Positions 1 to 8,029 of a stretch of DNA of 40,524 nt are shown here, piece by piece. The position numbers were made by a program, and so were the translations under genes. The notes beneath the pieces are model-generated. The model was given only the letters and a program-made list of their open reading frames with translations, ran no database searches and was not told the DNA's origin. This DNA comes from an uncultured Oscillospiraceae bacterium (GTDB taxonomy: Bacteria; Bacillota; Clostridia; Oscillospirales; Oscillospiraceae), in NCBI GenBank assembly GCA_944385035.1, contig CALWVV010000018.1:1-40524 (forward strand). Direction: 5' to 3'. Numbering within the stretch: position 1 is the stretch's first letter; every line of letters begins with the position of its first letter.

Positions 1-1422
1 CTGCGGGATGATGGTGTGATTTTTATCTCGATTGATGATAACGAGGTCACAAACCTGCGAAAAGTTTGTGATGAAGTGTTTGGCGAGGAAAATTTCGTCG
101 GTTGCGGTGTATGGAAAAGAAGAACATCCTCTGCCATGGATCAATCAAAAGTGTCAACAGACCACGAGTATCTTTTGATGTATCACAAAGGTCAGTTCCT
201 TCCTTTTGCTGGATACAAAAAAGACTATAAAGGATACTCAAATCCTGATAATGATCCGCGAGGCCCCTGGGTTGCAGGTGATTTGACGGTTGGCATGAAT
301 GCTGATATGCGCCCCAATCAGTATTATGACTTAGTGGACCCTAAAACAGGGAAAGTATATCATCCCAGTTATAATCGTGTATGGTCTTATGCTCCCGATA
401 GTATGCAGAAGCTTATTGAGGAGGACAGAATTGTTTTTCCAGAAGATACCTCTCAGCGTCCCATGAAAAAGAGGTTTGCCAATGAATTAAAAAGTGACGC
501 AAATCCATTTTCAACATGGATGAGTGAAGTTGGACTTAATACTGAAGGTACCAGAGCTGTATATACTTTGTTTGATGACAAAAGTCTATTTAATTATGCT
601 AAGCCAATTAGTTTGATAAAAACCATTGTTTCTCAAGTAACAAGTCAAGATGATATTGTACTTGACTTCTTCTCCGGCTCTGCCACCACTGCCCATGCGG
701 TGATGCAGCTCAACGCCGAGGACGGCGGCAACCGGCGCTTTATCTTGGTACAGCTCCCCGAACTGTGCGACGAAAAGAGCGAGGCTTACAAGGCCGGGTA
801 CAAGAATATCTGCGAGATCGGCAAAGAGCGAATCAGACGGGCTGGCGAAAAATTAAAAGATACACTTGAAAGTTCGGGGTTATTCGTTCGTACAGCGAAA
901 CGCTATCAAGATCAGCATGGCTCCCTTGAGGGACTAACTTATGCAGAGTGGGAAGAGTGTCCGGATGTAATCAATGCAAAAAAAGAAATGGCAGCTAAAT
1001 TGGATGTGGGCTTCCGTGTTTTCAAGCTGGACACCTCCAATCTGAAAACCTGGGACGCCACTCCCATTGAGGATGAGCAGCTGGACCTGCTGTACCAGCG
1101 GATGAACGGCATGATCCACCGGGTCAAGTCCGAACGCTCTGATCTGGATATGGTCTATGAGATCATGCTCAAGCTGGGCGTGCCGTTGACCTATTCCGTG
1201 CATCCGCTTACCATCCGTGACAAGACAGCTTATGCTGTGGGCGAGGACTTTCTGCTGCTGGTTTGCCTGGCTGAGAATGTCCAGCCGGAGGATGTGGAAC
1301 AAATGGCAGAGTACGCCCCCGCCAAAATCATCATCTCCCGTGACAGTTTTGCTGATGATACCGCCATGGCCAACACCTATTATATCCTGCGGGATCATGG
1401 GATTGAACTGAAACTGGTGTGA
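1..1422 (+). CDS. mod: Type III restriction-modification DNA methyltransferase (Mod), 5' end cut by the window
   Basis: Adenine-N6 DNA methyltransferase subunit that would modify the recognition site and guide the Res subunit. The frame is open from base 1 (L-R-D-D-G-V), so the start and the DPPY catalytic motif lie outside the window. Visible are the post-DPPY segment FISIDDNE (bases 22-45) and, near 652-700, DIVLDFFSGSATTAHA, the AdoMet-binding FxGxx motif. Motif I after motif IV is the beta-class order typical of Mod. The stretch between them is the expected target-recognition region. Bases of about 110-660 and 840-1010 are visibly AT-rich compared with the GC-rich flanks, so the gene is a compositional mosaic. 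The stop at 1420-1422 lies just before the next gene, and res follows on the same strand. The family assignment is firm; the recognition sequence cannot be read. Confidence 0.93.
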   Translation: MRDDGVIFISIDDNEVTNLRKVCDEVFGEENFVGCGVWKRRTSSAMDQSKVSTDHEYLLMYHKGQFLPFAGYKKDYKGYSNPDNDPRGPWVAGDLTVGMNADMRPNQYYDLVDPKTGKVYHPSYNRVWSYAPDSMQKLIEEDRIVFPEDTSQRPMKKRFANELKSDANPFSTWMSEVGLNTEGTRAVYTLFDDKSLFNYAKPISLIKTIVSQVTSQDDIVLDFFSGSATTAHAVMQLNAEDGGNRRFILVQLPELCDEKSEAYKAGYKNICEIGKERIRRAGEKLKDTLESSGLFVRTAKRYQDQHGSLEGLTYAEWEECPDVINAKKEMAAKLDVGFRVFKLDTSNLKTWDATPIEDEQLDLLYQRMNGMIHRVKSERSDLDMVYEIMLKLGVPLTYSVHPLTIRDKTAYAVGEDFLLLVCLAENVQPEDVEQMAEYAPAKIIISRDSFADDTAMANTYYILRDHGIELKLV

Positions 1423-1433
1423 AAGGAGCCATT

Positions 1434-2213
1434 ATGGAAAAATCATGCAAGAATTGCGAATTTAATCTTAGCGGAAAATGTACCGGGCATGGAAATGTTT
1501 ATGAATATGGAGAAACGATTGTAGATGACTCCAAGCTCTGTGATGATTGGAGTGCCAGCTTAGAATATTTTACTTATCAGACAAACCATGCTCCACGATT
1601 TCTGCGTGATGCGTATAATCGCTGCTGTATTTCCTACCAAGAATTCTCCCGAAAATTTGATGATTTCAAAGACGGAAAACCTGTTCCGATCAATTTCTTT
1701 GATGCAATCAAGGCTGTATATGGGTTGAGTATGGTAGATATTGCCGTTCTGTTGGATGTAACCTTTGGCGTTGTATACAGAGCTAAAACACAAGGCTTTT
1801 CCAGCAAGCGGATTAAGCAATTTTCCAATGCACTTCGAGTTCCTGAAAATCTACTGTTGAACACGACCACAGGCGATTTTGAAGAACTGGAGCAATGCAA
1901 AAAGGATTTCTTTCAATCCTATGATAAGAAACTACATTTTCAGGCTATGCCAGAATGGAAAATGCGGTTGGCAAATGACATCAGTTCGGCTGTTTTGCAT
2001 TGTCCCATTCATATTGCAAAACAATTATCCAGCGTTGACCACCTGTTCTGGACGAACGGAATGGCATTGGATGCATACACGGAAGATGAAATTGCATTTA
2101 TTCATTATCTGCAAAAAACTTCGGGCAAACACACACCTGTTGTTCGTTTGGAGTATTTTCTGGATATTGGAGCCAGACCGCATATGTCCATGAGCACGAT
2201 CAAAAAGGATTGA
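1434..2213 (+). CDS. Unrecognised protein with N-terminal Cys cluster and helix-turn-helix, inside the R-M operon
   Basis: A 259-residue protein I do not recognise by name. ATG 1434 is chosen because AAGGAG sits at 1423-1428; a GTG at 1419 overlapping the mod stop is possible. The first ~35 residues hold Cys spaced C-x2-C-x7-C and another Cys further on, suggesting a small metal-binding knuckle. Residues about 85-140 look like an XRE-type helix-turn-helix: (L)SMVDIAVLLDV, then TFGVVYRAKTQG, then ALRVPENLLL, matching the usual 'AxxLgVs..tVyriexG...aLgv' pattern. The C-terminal ~110 residues have no motif I can name. Its place between mod and res suggests a controller of the operon, in the manner of the C proteins of type II systems, but this is inference. 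It is more AT-rich than res, as is the middle of mod. Confidence 0.8.
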   Translation: MEKSCKNCEFNLSGKCTGHGNVYEYGETIVDDSKLCDDWSASLEYFTYQTNHAPRFLRDAYNRCCISYQEFSRKFDDFKDGKPVPINFFDAIKAVYGLSMVDIAVLLDVTFGVVYRAKTQGFSSKRIKQFSNALRVPENLLLNTTTGDFEELEQCKKDFFQSYDKKLHFQAMPEWKMRLANDISSAVLHCPIHIAKQLSSVDHLFWTNGMALDAYTEDEIAFIHYLQKTSGKHTPVVRLEYFLDIGARPHMSMSTIKKD

Positions 2214-2239
2214 TCCCATAACAATCGAATTTTATTTAC

Positions 2240-2245
2240 TATAAT
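2240..2245 (+). promoter_or_regulatory. Possible -10 box of a separate res promoter
   Basis: TATAAT lies in the 49-base gap between the HTH gene and res, 18 bases before the res ATG. No good -35 hexamer is seen 16-18 bases upstream (CATAAC at 2217-2222), so the promoter is weak, activator-dependent or fortuitous. Confidence 0.3.
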
Positions 2246-2262
2246 ACGAAAAGGGTGGCCGC

Positions 2263-5200
2263 ATGAAGCTAAAATTCAAAAATCAAACTTTTCAAACGGA
2301 TGCGGTCAATGCTGTGGTGGATTTGTTTATTGGTCAGGAGAAAACCCAGAGTACTTTCTCCGTCATGGACGACCGCCAGACCACTTTCCTAAATGAACTG
2401 GGTCAGGGCAACGCCCTCTACATCGACCAGGAAACACTGACCGCCAATATGCACGCTGTCCAGAAGCGGAATAGCCTGCCCCTGACCGATATCGCTGGGA
2501 ATATGCAATTTTGCATTGAGATGGAGACCGGCACCGGCAAGACCTATGTCTACACCAAGACCATTTTTGAACTGCACCGCAAATACGGCTTCACCAAGTT
2601 TGTCATTGTGGTGCCGTCGGTGGCTATCCGTGAGGGCGTCTATAAGTCTTTCCAGGTCACTCAGGAGCATTTTGGCCTGCAATACGACAATGTGCCCTGC
2701 CGGTATTTCATTTATAGCTCCGCTAAGCTGTCCGATGTGCGGCAGTTCGCCACCAGCTCTAACATCGAAGTGATGATTATTAACATCGACGCTTTCAAGA
2801 AGGCGGAGAATATCATCAATCAGGCCCAGGATCGGCTCAACGGCGAAACGGCCATGGGCTTCATCCAGAATACCCATCCTATCGTCATCATTGACGAACC
2901 CCAGAGCGTGGACAATACCCCCAAGGCAAAGGAAGCTATTGCCACACTGAACCCCCTGTGTGTGCTGCGGTACTCCGCTACCCACCGGGAAAAAATCAAT
3001 CTGCTCTACCGACTGACCCCGGTGGATGCCTATCAGATGGGCTTGGTCAAGCAGATTGCCGTGTCCTCCAATCAGATTGCCGGCGGCTTCAATCAAGCCT
3101 ATGTGCGGCTGCTTTCCGTCAGCAACGACAAGGGCTTTAAGGCCAGGGTGGAACTGGATGTGAAGGGCAAGACCGGAGCCGTGACCCGCAAGGCCGTGAC
3201 CGTCAAGCCGGGTGACGATTTGTTCCTGCTGTCCGGGCAACGGGACTTGTACGAGGGCTACACCGTCGCCGGAATTGACTGCACCCCTGACTTTGAGCAT
3301 ATCGAGTTTGGCAATACCCAGGAGGTCAAGCTGGGCAAGGCCATTGGTAACGTAGACGAGAACATCGTCAAGAAAGCTCAGATCCGGCGCACCATTGAAA
3401 CCCACTTGGACAAAGAACTGCGGTATCTGGATAAGGGCATCAAGGTGTTGTCTCTGTTTTTCATCGACAAGGTGGACAAGTACCGCCACGAGGACGGCAC
3501 CCCCGGTATCTATGCGACCATGTTTGAGGAATGCTATCAGGAACTTATGGCAAAGCCCAAATATGCCGCCCTGCAGGCCCGTTTTCCTTCTGATGTGAGC
3601 AAGGTACATAACGGCTATTTCTCTCAGGACAAAAAAGGCCGTCTGAAGGACACCAAGGGCGACACCCAGGCCGACGATGATACCTACAACACCATCATGC
3701 GGGATAAGGAATGGCTGCTCAGCTTTGACTGCCCGCTGCGGTTTATTTTCTCCCATTCAGCCCTGCGGGAGGGCTGGGACAACCCAAATGTATTCCAGGT
3801 CTGCACTCTCATTGATCAGAAATCTGTCTTTACTTGCCGCCAGAAGGTGGGGCGTGGTCTGCGCCTGTGCGTGAACCAGGACGGCGAGCGCATCGAGGAC
3901 AAGAACATCAATGTGCTCCATGTGATGGCCAACGAGAGCTTTGCTGAATTTGCCTCCACCCTCCAGAAAGAGATTGAGGACGAAACCGGCGTCAAGTTTG
4001 GTGTACTCCAGCTCAGCCTGTTTTCCGGCATGGTATACGAGGACCGCCGGGAGGTGGAGAGACAGGTCACTGTCGAACAGGCCCAGGCTGTGGTTCAAGC
4101 GCTGAAAACCTCTGGGGTGATCAACGAGGCCGGGCAGGTGGTATCTGTTGTCGAGCCAAAGGAAATAGAGTTGCCCAAGGCTCTGGAGCCAGTCAAGGAA
4201 GTTGTGCAGGCCATTGTGGAACGGGCGGAACCGGTAGTGGCAGAATCTCTGGCAGGCACAGCCTATACAGAGACTGTTGTGGAGGAAAAGACCCTTTCCT
4301 ATGACGACGCCCACGAGCTGATGGACCACTTCGAGCGGAAAGGGTACATTACCAGCACCGGTAAGGTAAAGGATACCATGAAGAATGCCCTGAAAAACGG
4401 TACCCTTGATCTCCCCCAAAAGTATGAAGCCGCCCGGGAGCGATTTGAGCGGATTATTGCTAACGCCGACCGCAGACCGCCTATCCGGGATGCTTCCCGT
4501 GATGTGGTGGTTCACCTCAACAAGCAGGTCATGCTCTCCCCGGAGTTTCTGGAGCTTTGGAACAAAATCAAACAGAAAACTGCCTATCGGGTAAATATCG
4601 ACACCGAACAGCTTGTGGAGAACTGCGTTAAGGCGCTTCGGGAAATGCCCCATATTCCAAAGACCAGATTGGTATCCCAGACTGCCGACATCCATATTGA
4701 GCAGGCGGGAATCAGCCACATCCAGCGGGAAATGCGAACCATGGATATTGCAAACGACTATCAGTCTCTGCCTGACATTATTACCGCTATCAGCGATGAA
4801 ACCTTGCTGACACCAGCGACGGTTAACCGGATTCTGGTGGAAAGCGGACGATGTGGCGATTTTCTCAACAACCCCGAGGCATTTCTGGAGCAGACCGTGG
4901 AGCTGATCCGCAATCATCGCCACGCTCTGGCCATTGACGGCATCCGCTATGTGAAGCTGGACGGTCAGGAATACTATGTGCAGGAGATTTTCGACACCGC
5001 CGAGTTGATTGCTAACCTGGACCGAAACGCTGTGAAGGTTGAGCATAGCGTCTACGATTATGTGATTTATGACAGTCCCACCGTGGAAAAGCCTATGGCA
5101 GAGGCTCTGGACAATGATCCGGATGTAAAAATGTACTTTAAGATTCCAAGCCGATTCAAGATTGAAACGCCTATCGGCACTTACAACCCGGACTGGGCAG

Positions 5201-5391
5201 TCTATCTGACGAAAAACGGAGAGGAAAAGCTGTACTTTGTCTTGGAAACCAAGGGGACAACTAACTTTATTCACCTACAACCCAGTGAGCAGATGAAGAT
5301 TCATTGTGGCAAGGAACATTTTAAAACGCTGGATTCAGGTATAGAAATGCAAACTGTAACAGATTGGTCCCAGTTTCGTACAAGGATTTAG
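2263..5391 (+). CDS. res: Type III restriction enzyme Res subunit (DEAD-like helicase/endonuclease)
   Basis: ATP-dependent translocase and nuclease of a type III R-M system; it acts on foreign DNA in complex with Mod. The 1042-residue length is in the normal range. Superfamily 2 helicase motifs appear in order: Walker A METGTGKT (87-94), DEPQ (211-214, the variant typical of Res), SATH (238-241) and motif VI QKVGRGLR (527-534). The C-terminal nuclease domain shows the PD...ExK signature: P976-D977, then E995-T-K997. All key residues are present, so the enzyme looks intact. The start ATG is preceded by AAGGGTGG. It follows mod and the HTH gene on the same strand, and no obvious strong terminator is seen before the minus-strand genes beyond 5451. 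Confidence 0.95.
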   Translation: MKLKFKNQTFQTDAVNAVVDLFIGQEKTQSTFSVMDDRQTTFLNELGQGNALYIDQETLTANMHAVQKRNSLPLTDIAGNMQFCIEMETGTGKTYVYTKTIFELHRKYGFTKFVIVVPSVAIREGVYKSFQVTQEHFGLQYDNVPCRYFIYSSAKLSDVRQFATSSNIEVMIINIDAFKKAENIINQAQDRLNGETAMGFIQNTHPIVIIDEPQSVDNTPKAKEAIATLNPLCVLRYSATHREKINLLYRLTPVDAYQMGLVKQIAVSSNQIAGGFNQAYVRLLSVSNDKGFKARVELDVKGKTGAVTRKAVTVKPGDDLFLLSGQRDLYEGYTVAGIDCTPDFEHIEFGNTQEVKLGKAIGNVDENIVKKAQIRRTIETHLDKELRYLDKGIKVLSLFFIDKVDKYRHEDGTPGIYATMFEECYQELMAKPKYAALQARFPSDVSKVHNGYFSQDKKGRLKDTKGDTQADDDTYNTIMRDKEWLLSFDCPLRFIFSHSALREGWDNPNVFQVCTLIDQKSVFTCRQKVGRGLRLCVNQDGERIEDKNINVLHVMANESFAEFASTLQKEIEDETGVKFGVLQLSLFSGMVYEDRREVERQVTVEQAQAVVQALKTSGVINEAGQVVSVVEPKEIELPKALEPVKEVVQAIVERAEPVVAESLAGTAYTETVVEEKTLSYDDAHELMDHFERKGYITSTGKVKDTMKNALKNGTLDLPQKYEAARERFERIIANADRRPPIRDASRDVVVHLNKQVMLSPEFLELWNKIKQKTAYRVNIDTEQLVENCVKALREMPHIPKTRLVSQTADIHIEQAGISHIQREMRTMDIANDYQSLPDIITAISDETLLTPATVNRILVESGRCGDFLNNPEAFLEQTVELIRNHRHALAIDGIRYVKLDGQEYYVQEIFDTAELIANLDRNAVKVEHSVYDYVIYDSPTVEKPMAEALDNDPDVKMYFKIPSRFKIETPIGTYNPDWAVYLTKNGEEKLYFVLETKGTTNFIHLQPSEQMKIHCGKEHFKTLDSGIEMQTVTDWSQFRTRI

Positions 5392-5450
5392 GTGCTGTTT
5401 TGTTTATGTATCTTTTGTAATATCTCTTAGCTATAATATTTTGGCCTAAG

Positions 5451-5651
5451 TTATCGCACCTTAGGAAAACGATGCGGTTCTGCTACGCATTGGTATAACA
5501 CAGCCCCACAGCTGCGGCAGATCAGGTACTTCAGCCGATTTCCCAGCAATCCATGATATTTGAAAGTGACCAGGGCCTCTCCGTGCTGCCAGCCTTCCCC
5601 AATGTCTTGTGAGCCGCAGTACTGGCATCTGGTAACGGGAACTTGTGTCAT
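5451..5651 (-). CDS. Small zinc-ribbon protein
   Basis: A 66-residue protein with two CxxC pairs (CQYCGS near residue 9, CRSCGA near residue 45), the pattern of a small zinc ribbon. The start is the ATG whose complement is at 5649-5651, because AGAGGAG lies seven bases or so upstream on the minus strand; a longer upstream reading lacks such a site. No catalytic motif is visible. It lies downstream of the DUF6809-like gene on the same strand, separated by about 150 bases, and converges on res. The function is unknown; similar tiny ribbons occur widely in gut Clostridia. Confidence 0.75.
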   Translation of the reverse strand: MTQVPVTRCQYCGSQDIGEGWQHGEALVTFKYHGLLGNRLKYLICRSCGAVLYQCVAEPHRFPKVR

Positions 5652-5804
5652 TGCATTTTCTCCTCTCTGTTTTGTTGGCTGCAAACACACAATGCTGAGA
5701 GACGATTCAGAAGTCCAGAGAATGTTGCTGCTCAAAATGGAGAAGATCAGAGATGAAGAAATTGCAATACGCATAAAAGCATTGTGCGCCTGACCGCATA
5801 AAAA

Positions 5805-6095
5805 TCAGGCATCTCTCTCCGCTTCTTCCGCTGGAAAGGGATGCCTGTCCGTTTCAAAGTGATTCAATTCGTTTGCCAGTTCCCATGCCAATTTAAACCC
5901 GCAGAAGAAACTATCCATGGAGCGTTCTTCCGAAATCAGACTCTGGTTATCCATGATCCGCAGCACCAGTTTTCTCTCCGGCTTTTCCAGTCGCTCAATG
6001 AGTTGCCTGTGGCAATCTTCAATTTCTTGCTCAGCCTCTGCCATGGGAAGTGGCGTGTAAAATCTGTTGTAGAGTTGTTTCAGAGTGTCATTCAT
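5805..6095 (-). CDS. DUF6809-like hypothetical protein
   Basis: A 96-residue, mostly helical, charged protein. The start has a perfect AAAGGAGG ribosome site about eight bases upstream on the minus strand. The segment MDSFFCGFKLAWELANEL (residues about 60-77) resembles the conserved 'DSFxxGFxLGxxLxxE' stretch that I associate from memory with DUF6809 proteins of Firmicutes; that family name should be confirmed. The N-terminus begins with an MNDTLKQLY segment also common in that family. No function is known. It often accompanies accessory genes, which fits its position at the border between the R-M operon and the core genes. Confidence 0.72.
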   Translation of the reverse strand: MNDTLKQLYNRFYTPLPMAEAEQEIEDCHRQLIERLEKPERKLVLRIMDNQSLISEERSMDSFFCGFKLAWELANELNHFETDRHPFPAEEAERDA

Positions 6096-6200
6096 GTGTC
6101 CTACCTCCTTTCAGCAAGACAACATACCACAGGTCACCTGGAAAAGCCACCAAAATATTTGGATGATTGCTAATTGTCTGGACGCCCTGAAAAATAGAAA

Positions 6201-6239
6201 AAATAGCCGCAAGCCACGAAAAGTAGCTTGCGGCTATTT
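6201..6239. terminator. Strong inverted repeat, probable bidirectional terminator
   Basis: AAATAGCCGCAAGC (6201-6214) pairs perfectly with GCTTGCGGCTATTT (6226-6239) across an 11-base loop. The A-rich left and T-rich right flanks let it act in either direction. It separates the R-M side from the core genes. The gap 6096-6450 otherwise holds only the repeats and promoter listed separately. Confidence 0.6.
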
Positions 6240-6252
6240 CCCCATTTTCGTC

Positions 6253-6346
6253 TGGGGTGACACCCCAGGGTCTCTCTCAATCGGTCATTCTTGGGTTCAT
6301 CTCAAGATGTCCTTGTAAGGAGTAGCCCTTGGGGTGCCCTTTTTTT
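6253..6346 (+). other. Three copies of TGGGGTG/CACCCCA with a T-tract: possible alternative hairpins
   Basis: TGGGGTG (6253-6259) faces CACCCCA (6261-6267) as a near-perfect palindrome, and TGGGGTG recurs at 6330-6336, after CCCTT, followed by seven T (6340-6346). The middle copy can pair with either neighbour: a small TGGGG/CCCCA hairpin, or a long-range CACCCCAGGG with CCC..TGGGGTG stem ending in the T-tract. No gene lies directly upstream on this strand, so the transcript concerned is unknown. Confidence 0.3.
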
Positions 6347-6389
6347 ATTATCATTCTGGGAAGAGCACGGAACTTTTTCCAATTTTCCA

Positions 6390-6418
6390 TTGAAAAAGCC
6401 GGGAAGATAGGGTATACT
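6390..6418 (+). promoter_or_regulatory. SigA-type promoter of the DUF1858 gene
   Basis: TTGAAA (6390-6395) and TATACT (6413-6418) are separated by exactly 17 bases, with the start codon 33 bases below the -10 box. Confidence 0.75.
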
Positions 6419-6450
6419 ATCCCCATCCCAAAATAAATGGAGGATTTCCA

Positions 6451-6651
6451 ATGACCATTACGAAGGATACTATCATCGGCGATATTCTGACCATCGCTCC
6501 TCAGACTGCTCCCCTGTTTATGGACATCGGCATGCACTGCCTGGGCTGCCCCGCTTCCCGCGGTGAGACCGTGGAGCAGGCCTGCATGGTCCACGGGGTG
6601 GACCCTGACGAGCTGCTGGCCAAGGTCAATGCCATGATCGCCGCCCAGTAA
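6451..6651 (+). CDS. DUF1858 / hybrid-cluster-associated disulfide-type redox protein
   Basis: A 66-residue protein of the DUF1858 family. The pattern is typical: an N-terminal 'ITKDTxIGDI' start, PLFMDIGMHCLGCPAS with the CxxC pair C30/C33, then a 'GETVEQAC...HGVDPDELLAKVN' helix. The family is described as a possible redox or ligand-binding domain often found beside anaerobic iron-sulfur or nitrosative-stress proteins; the exact role is not known. ATG 6451 has GGAGG at 6439-6443. It has its own strong promoter and terminator and so looks like a one-gene unit. Confidence 0.88.
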   Translation: MTITKDTIIGDILTIAPQTAPLFMDIGMHCLGCPASRGETVEQACMVHGVDPDELLAKVNAMIAAQ

Positions 6652-6670
6652 AAACCACACATAGACGGAG

Positions 6671-6698
6671 AAGGGGAGCGGACGGTCCGCTCCCTTTT
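6671..6698 (+). terminator. Intrinsic terminator after the DUF1858 gene
   Basis: GGGAGCGGAC (6674-6683) faces GTCCGCTCCC (6685-6694), folding as a GGGAGCGG/CCGCTCCC stem with a five-base loop, followed by TTTT. Confidence 0.75.
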
Positions 6699-6732
6699 CT
6701 GTTGCGGAAGCAATTAGCACAGGAGGGATGGT

Positions 6733-7338
6733 ATGAAGCTGTGCATACTGTTGGGCAGTCCCAGAAAACAGGGGAATACCGCCGCCCTGGTGGAGGAATT
6801 TCTTCGCCAATGGGAACAGTTTGGAGAAAAGAGCCAGGTCATTTCACTCTATGAATACCGCATCGGTCCCTGTTTAGGCTGCATGACTTGTCAGGACCGT
6901 ATGGACGGCTTGGGCTGTGTCCAGCAGGATGATTTTGCGGAACTATTTCAGGCAATGGCGGAGGCGGACCTTCTTCTCTTGGCTACGCCCATCTATGCCT
7001 GGTACTGCACGGGCCCCATGAAAGCTCTACTGGAACGGGCCATATATGCCGGGAATAAGAACTACGGTTCTCAAAAGGGGCCCGCCTTGCTGGCTGGAAC
7101 ATATGTGGCCTCTTTGACCACTTGCGGCTATCCGCCGGAGAAGGGGGCCGATCTGTGGGAGGAAGGACTCAAGCGGCTCTGCCGCCACAGTAAAATGAAT
7201 TATTTGGGGATGTTCTGCGGCCGGGATCTGGGGCGGAGCGTACCCTTTTTGGATGAGAAAAAACGACAGGGGGTCCGGGATTTTGCCCGTGTGCTCCATT
7301 CAACCATGGAGGGAAAACATCATGAGCGGATTACATGA
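6733..7338 (+). CDS. Flavodoxin-fold NAD(P)H-dependent oxidoreductase / iron-sulfur flavoprotein-like
   Basis: A 201-residue FMN-binding reductase of the flavodoxin-fold family. The phosphate-binding loop GSPRKQGNT (8-16) is typical of FMN reductases. A compact CxxCxxC cluster (C47, C50, C53, with C62 following) matches the cysteine motif of archaeal/clostridial iron-sulfur flavoproteins, though many relatives keep the motif without a proven cluster. A 'LLLATPIYAWYCTGPMKALLER' stretch (about 81-102) is the usual second flavin-contact region. The substrate is not readable. The start ATG has AGGAGG at 6721-6726. The 3' end overlaps trmK by 17 bases, so the two are probably co-transcribed and translationally coupled. 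Confidence 0.85.
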   Translation: MKLCILLGSPRKQGNTAALVEEFLRQWEQFGEKSQVISLYEYRIGPCLGCMTCQDRMDGLGCVQQDDFAELFQAMAEADLLLLATPIYAWYCTGPMKALLERAIYAGNKNYGSQKGPALLAGTYVASLTTCGYPPEKGADLWEEGLKRLCRHSKMNYLGMFCGRDLGRSVPFLDEKKRQGVRDFARVLHSTMEGKHHERIT

Positions 7339-8029
7339 TCTGTCTCCCCGCTTGCGGATGGTAGCGGATCTGGTTCCTCCGGGGATCAGGCTGGCCGATG
7401 TGGGCACGGACCATGCCTATCTCCCTGCGGCCCTGCTGCTGGAGGGAACGATCCCCTTTGCCGTGGCCGCCGATCTGCGGCAGGGCCCGCTGGCTTCCGC
7501 AAAAGCCACGGTGCGCCGGGCGGGACTGGAGGGAAAGGTCGCCTTTCGGCTGTGTGACGGACTGCAGGGCATTCGGCCGGAAGAGGTGGACGGTGTGGCG
7601 ATCGCCGGTATGGGCGGTGAAACCATTGCCGCCATTCTGGCTGCCGCCCCCTGGACACGGGAACAAAATGTGCCCCTGATCCTCCAGCCCATGTCATCCA
7701 TGCCCGATCTGCGGAAATGGCTGGAAGAAAACGGCTATCAAATTATAACAGAGGAACTTTGCCGGGAAGGGGATACCCTTTACACCGCTATGCTGGTCCG
7801 GGCAGGGGCGATGGAACCTCAAAGTCCGGGAGAGCTGTGGGCAGGAAGAAATCGCAACCACCCTCTTCGGGGTGCGTGGCTTGACCAGTGGCTGGGCCGT
7901 ATGGGCCGGGCATTGGAAGGTATGGAGCAGGCTCAGGGAGAAGAAGTGCGCACCAAGCGGGAACAGCTGGCTCAGGTGCGGGCTGAACTTTTGCATATGA
8001 GAGAGGAGTGGAATCAATGGCAACGGTGA
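7322..8029 (+). CDS. trmK: tRNA (adenine(22)-N1)-methyltransferase
   Basis: AdoMet-dependent enzyme that methylates N1 of adenine 22 in tRNA. The 235-residue protein shows LADVGTDHAYLP (about 24-35), the family's AdoMet-binding motif I, a second acidic strand AVAADLRQGPL, and IAGMGGETI (about 95-103), the diagnostic TrmK motif. The C-terminal third is a charged coiled-coil-like helix as in the Bacillus enzyme (YqfN). ATG 7322 is chosen over an upstream in-frame codon because GGAGGG (7308-7313) is correctly placed and the protein then starts just before the conserved 'LxxRL' segment. The following nif3-like gene overlaps by 13 bases, the same pair (yqfN-yqfO) as in Bacillus. Confidence 0.93.
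   Translation: MSGLHDLSPRLRMVADLVPPGIRLADVGTDHAYLPAALLLEGTIPFAVAADLRQGPLASAKATVRRAGLEGKVAFRLCDGLQGIRPEEVDGVAIAGMGGETIAAILAAAPWTREQNVPLILQPMSSMPDLRKWLEENGYQIITEELCREGDTLYTAMLVRAGAMEPQSPGELWAGRNRNHPLRGAWLDQWLGRMGRALEGMEQAQGEEVRTKREQLAQVRAELLHMREEWNQWQR

Noticed and set aside
2389-5274. Long open frames on the minus strand of res, and similar ones opposite thrC, tig, clpX, lon and ispH-rpsA
   Set aside because: They are shadows of strongly codon-biased genes: low complexity, His/Leu/Gly-rich products with no ribosome sites or motifs.
5560-5793. Plus-strand 77-codon frame opposite the zinc-ribbon gene
   Set aside because: No ribosome site and no motif; the minus-strand gene has both.
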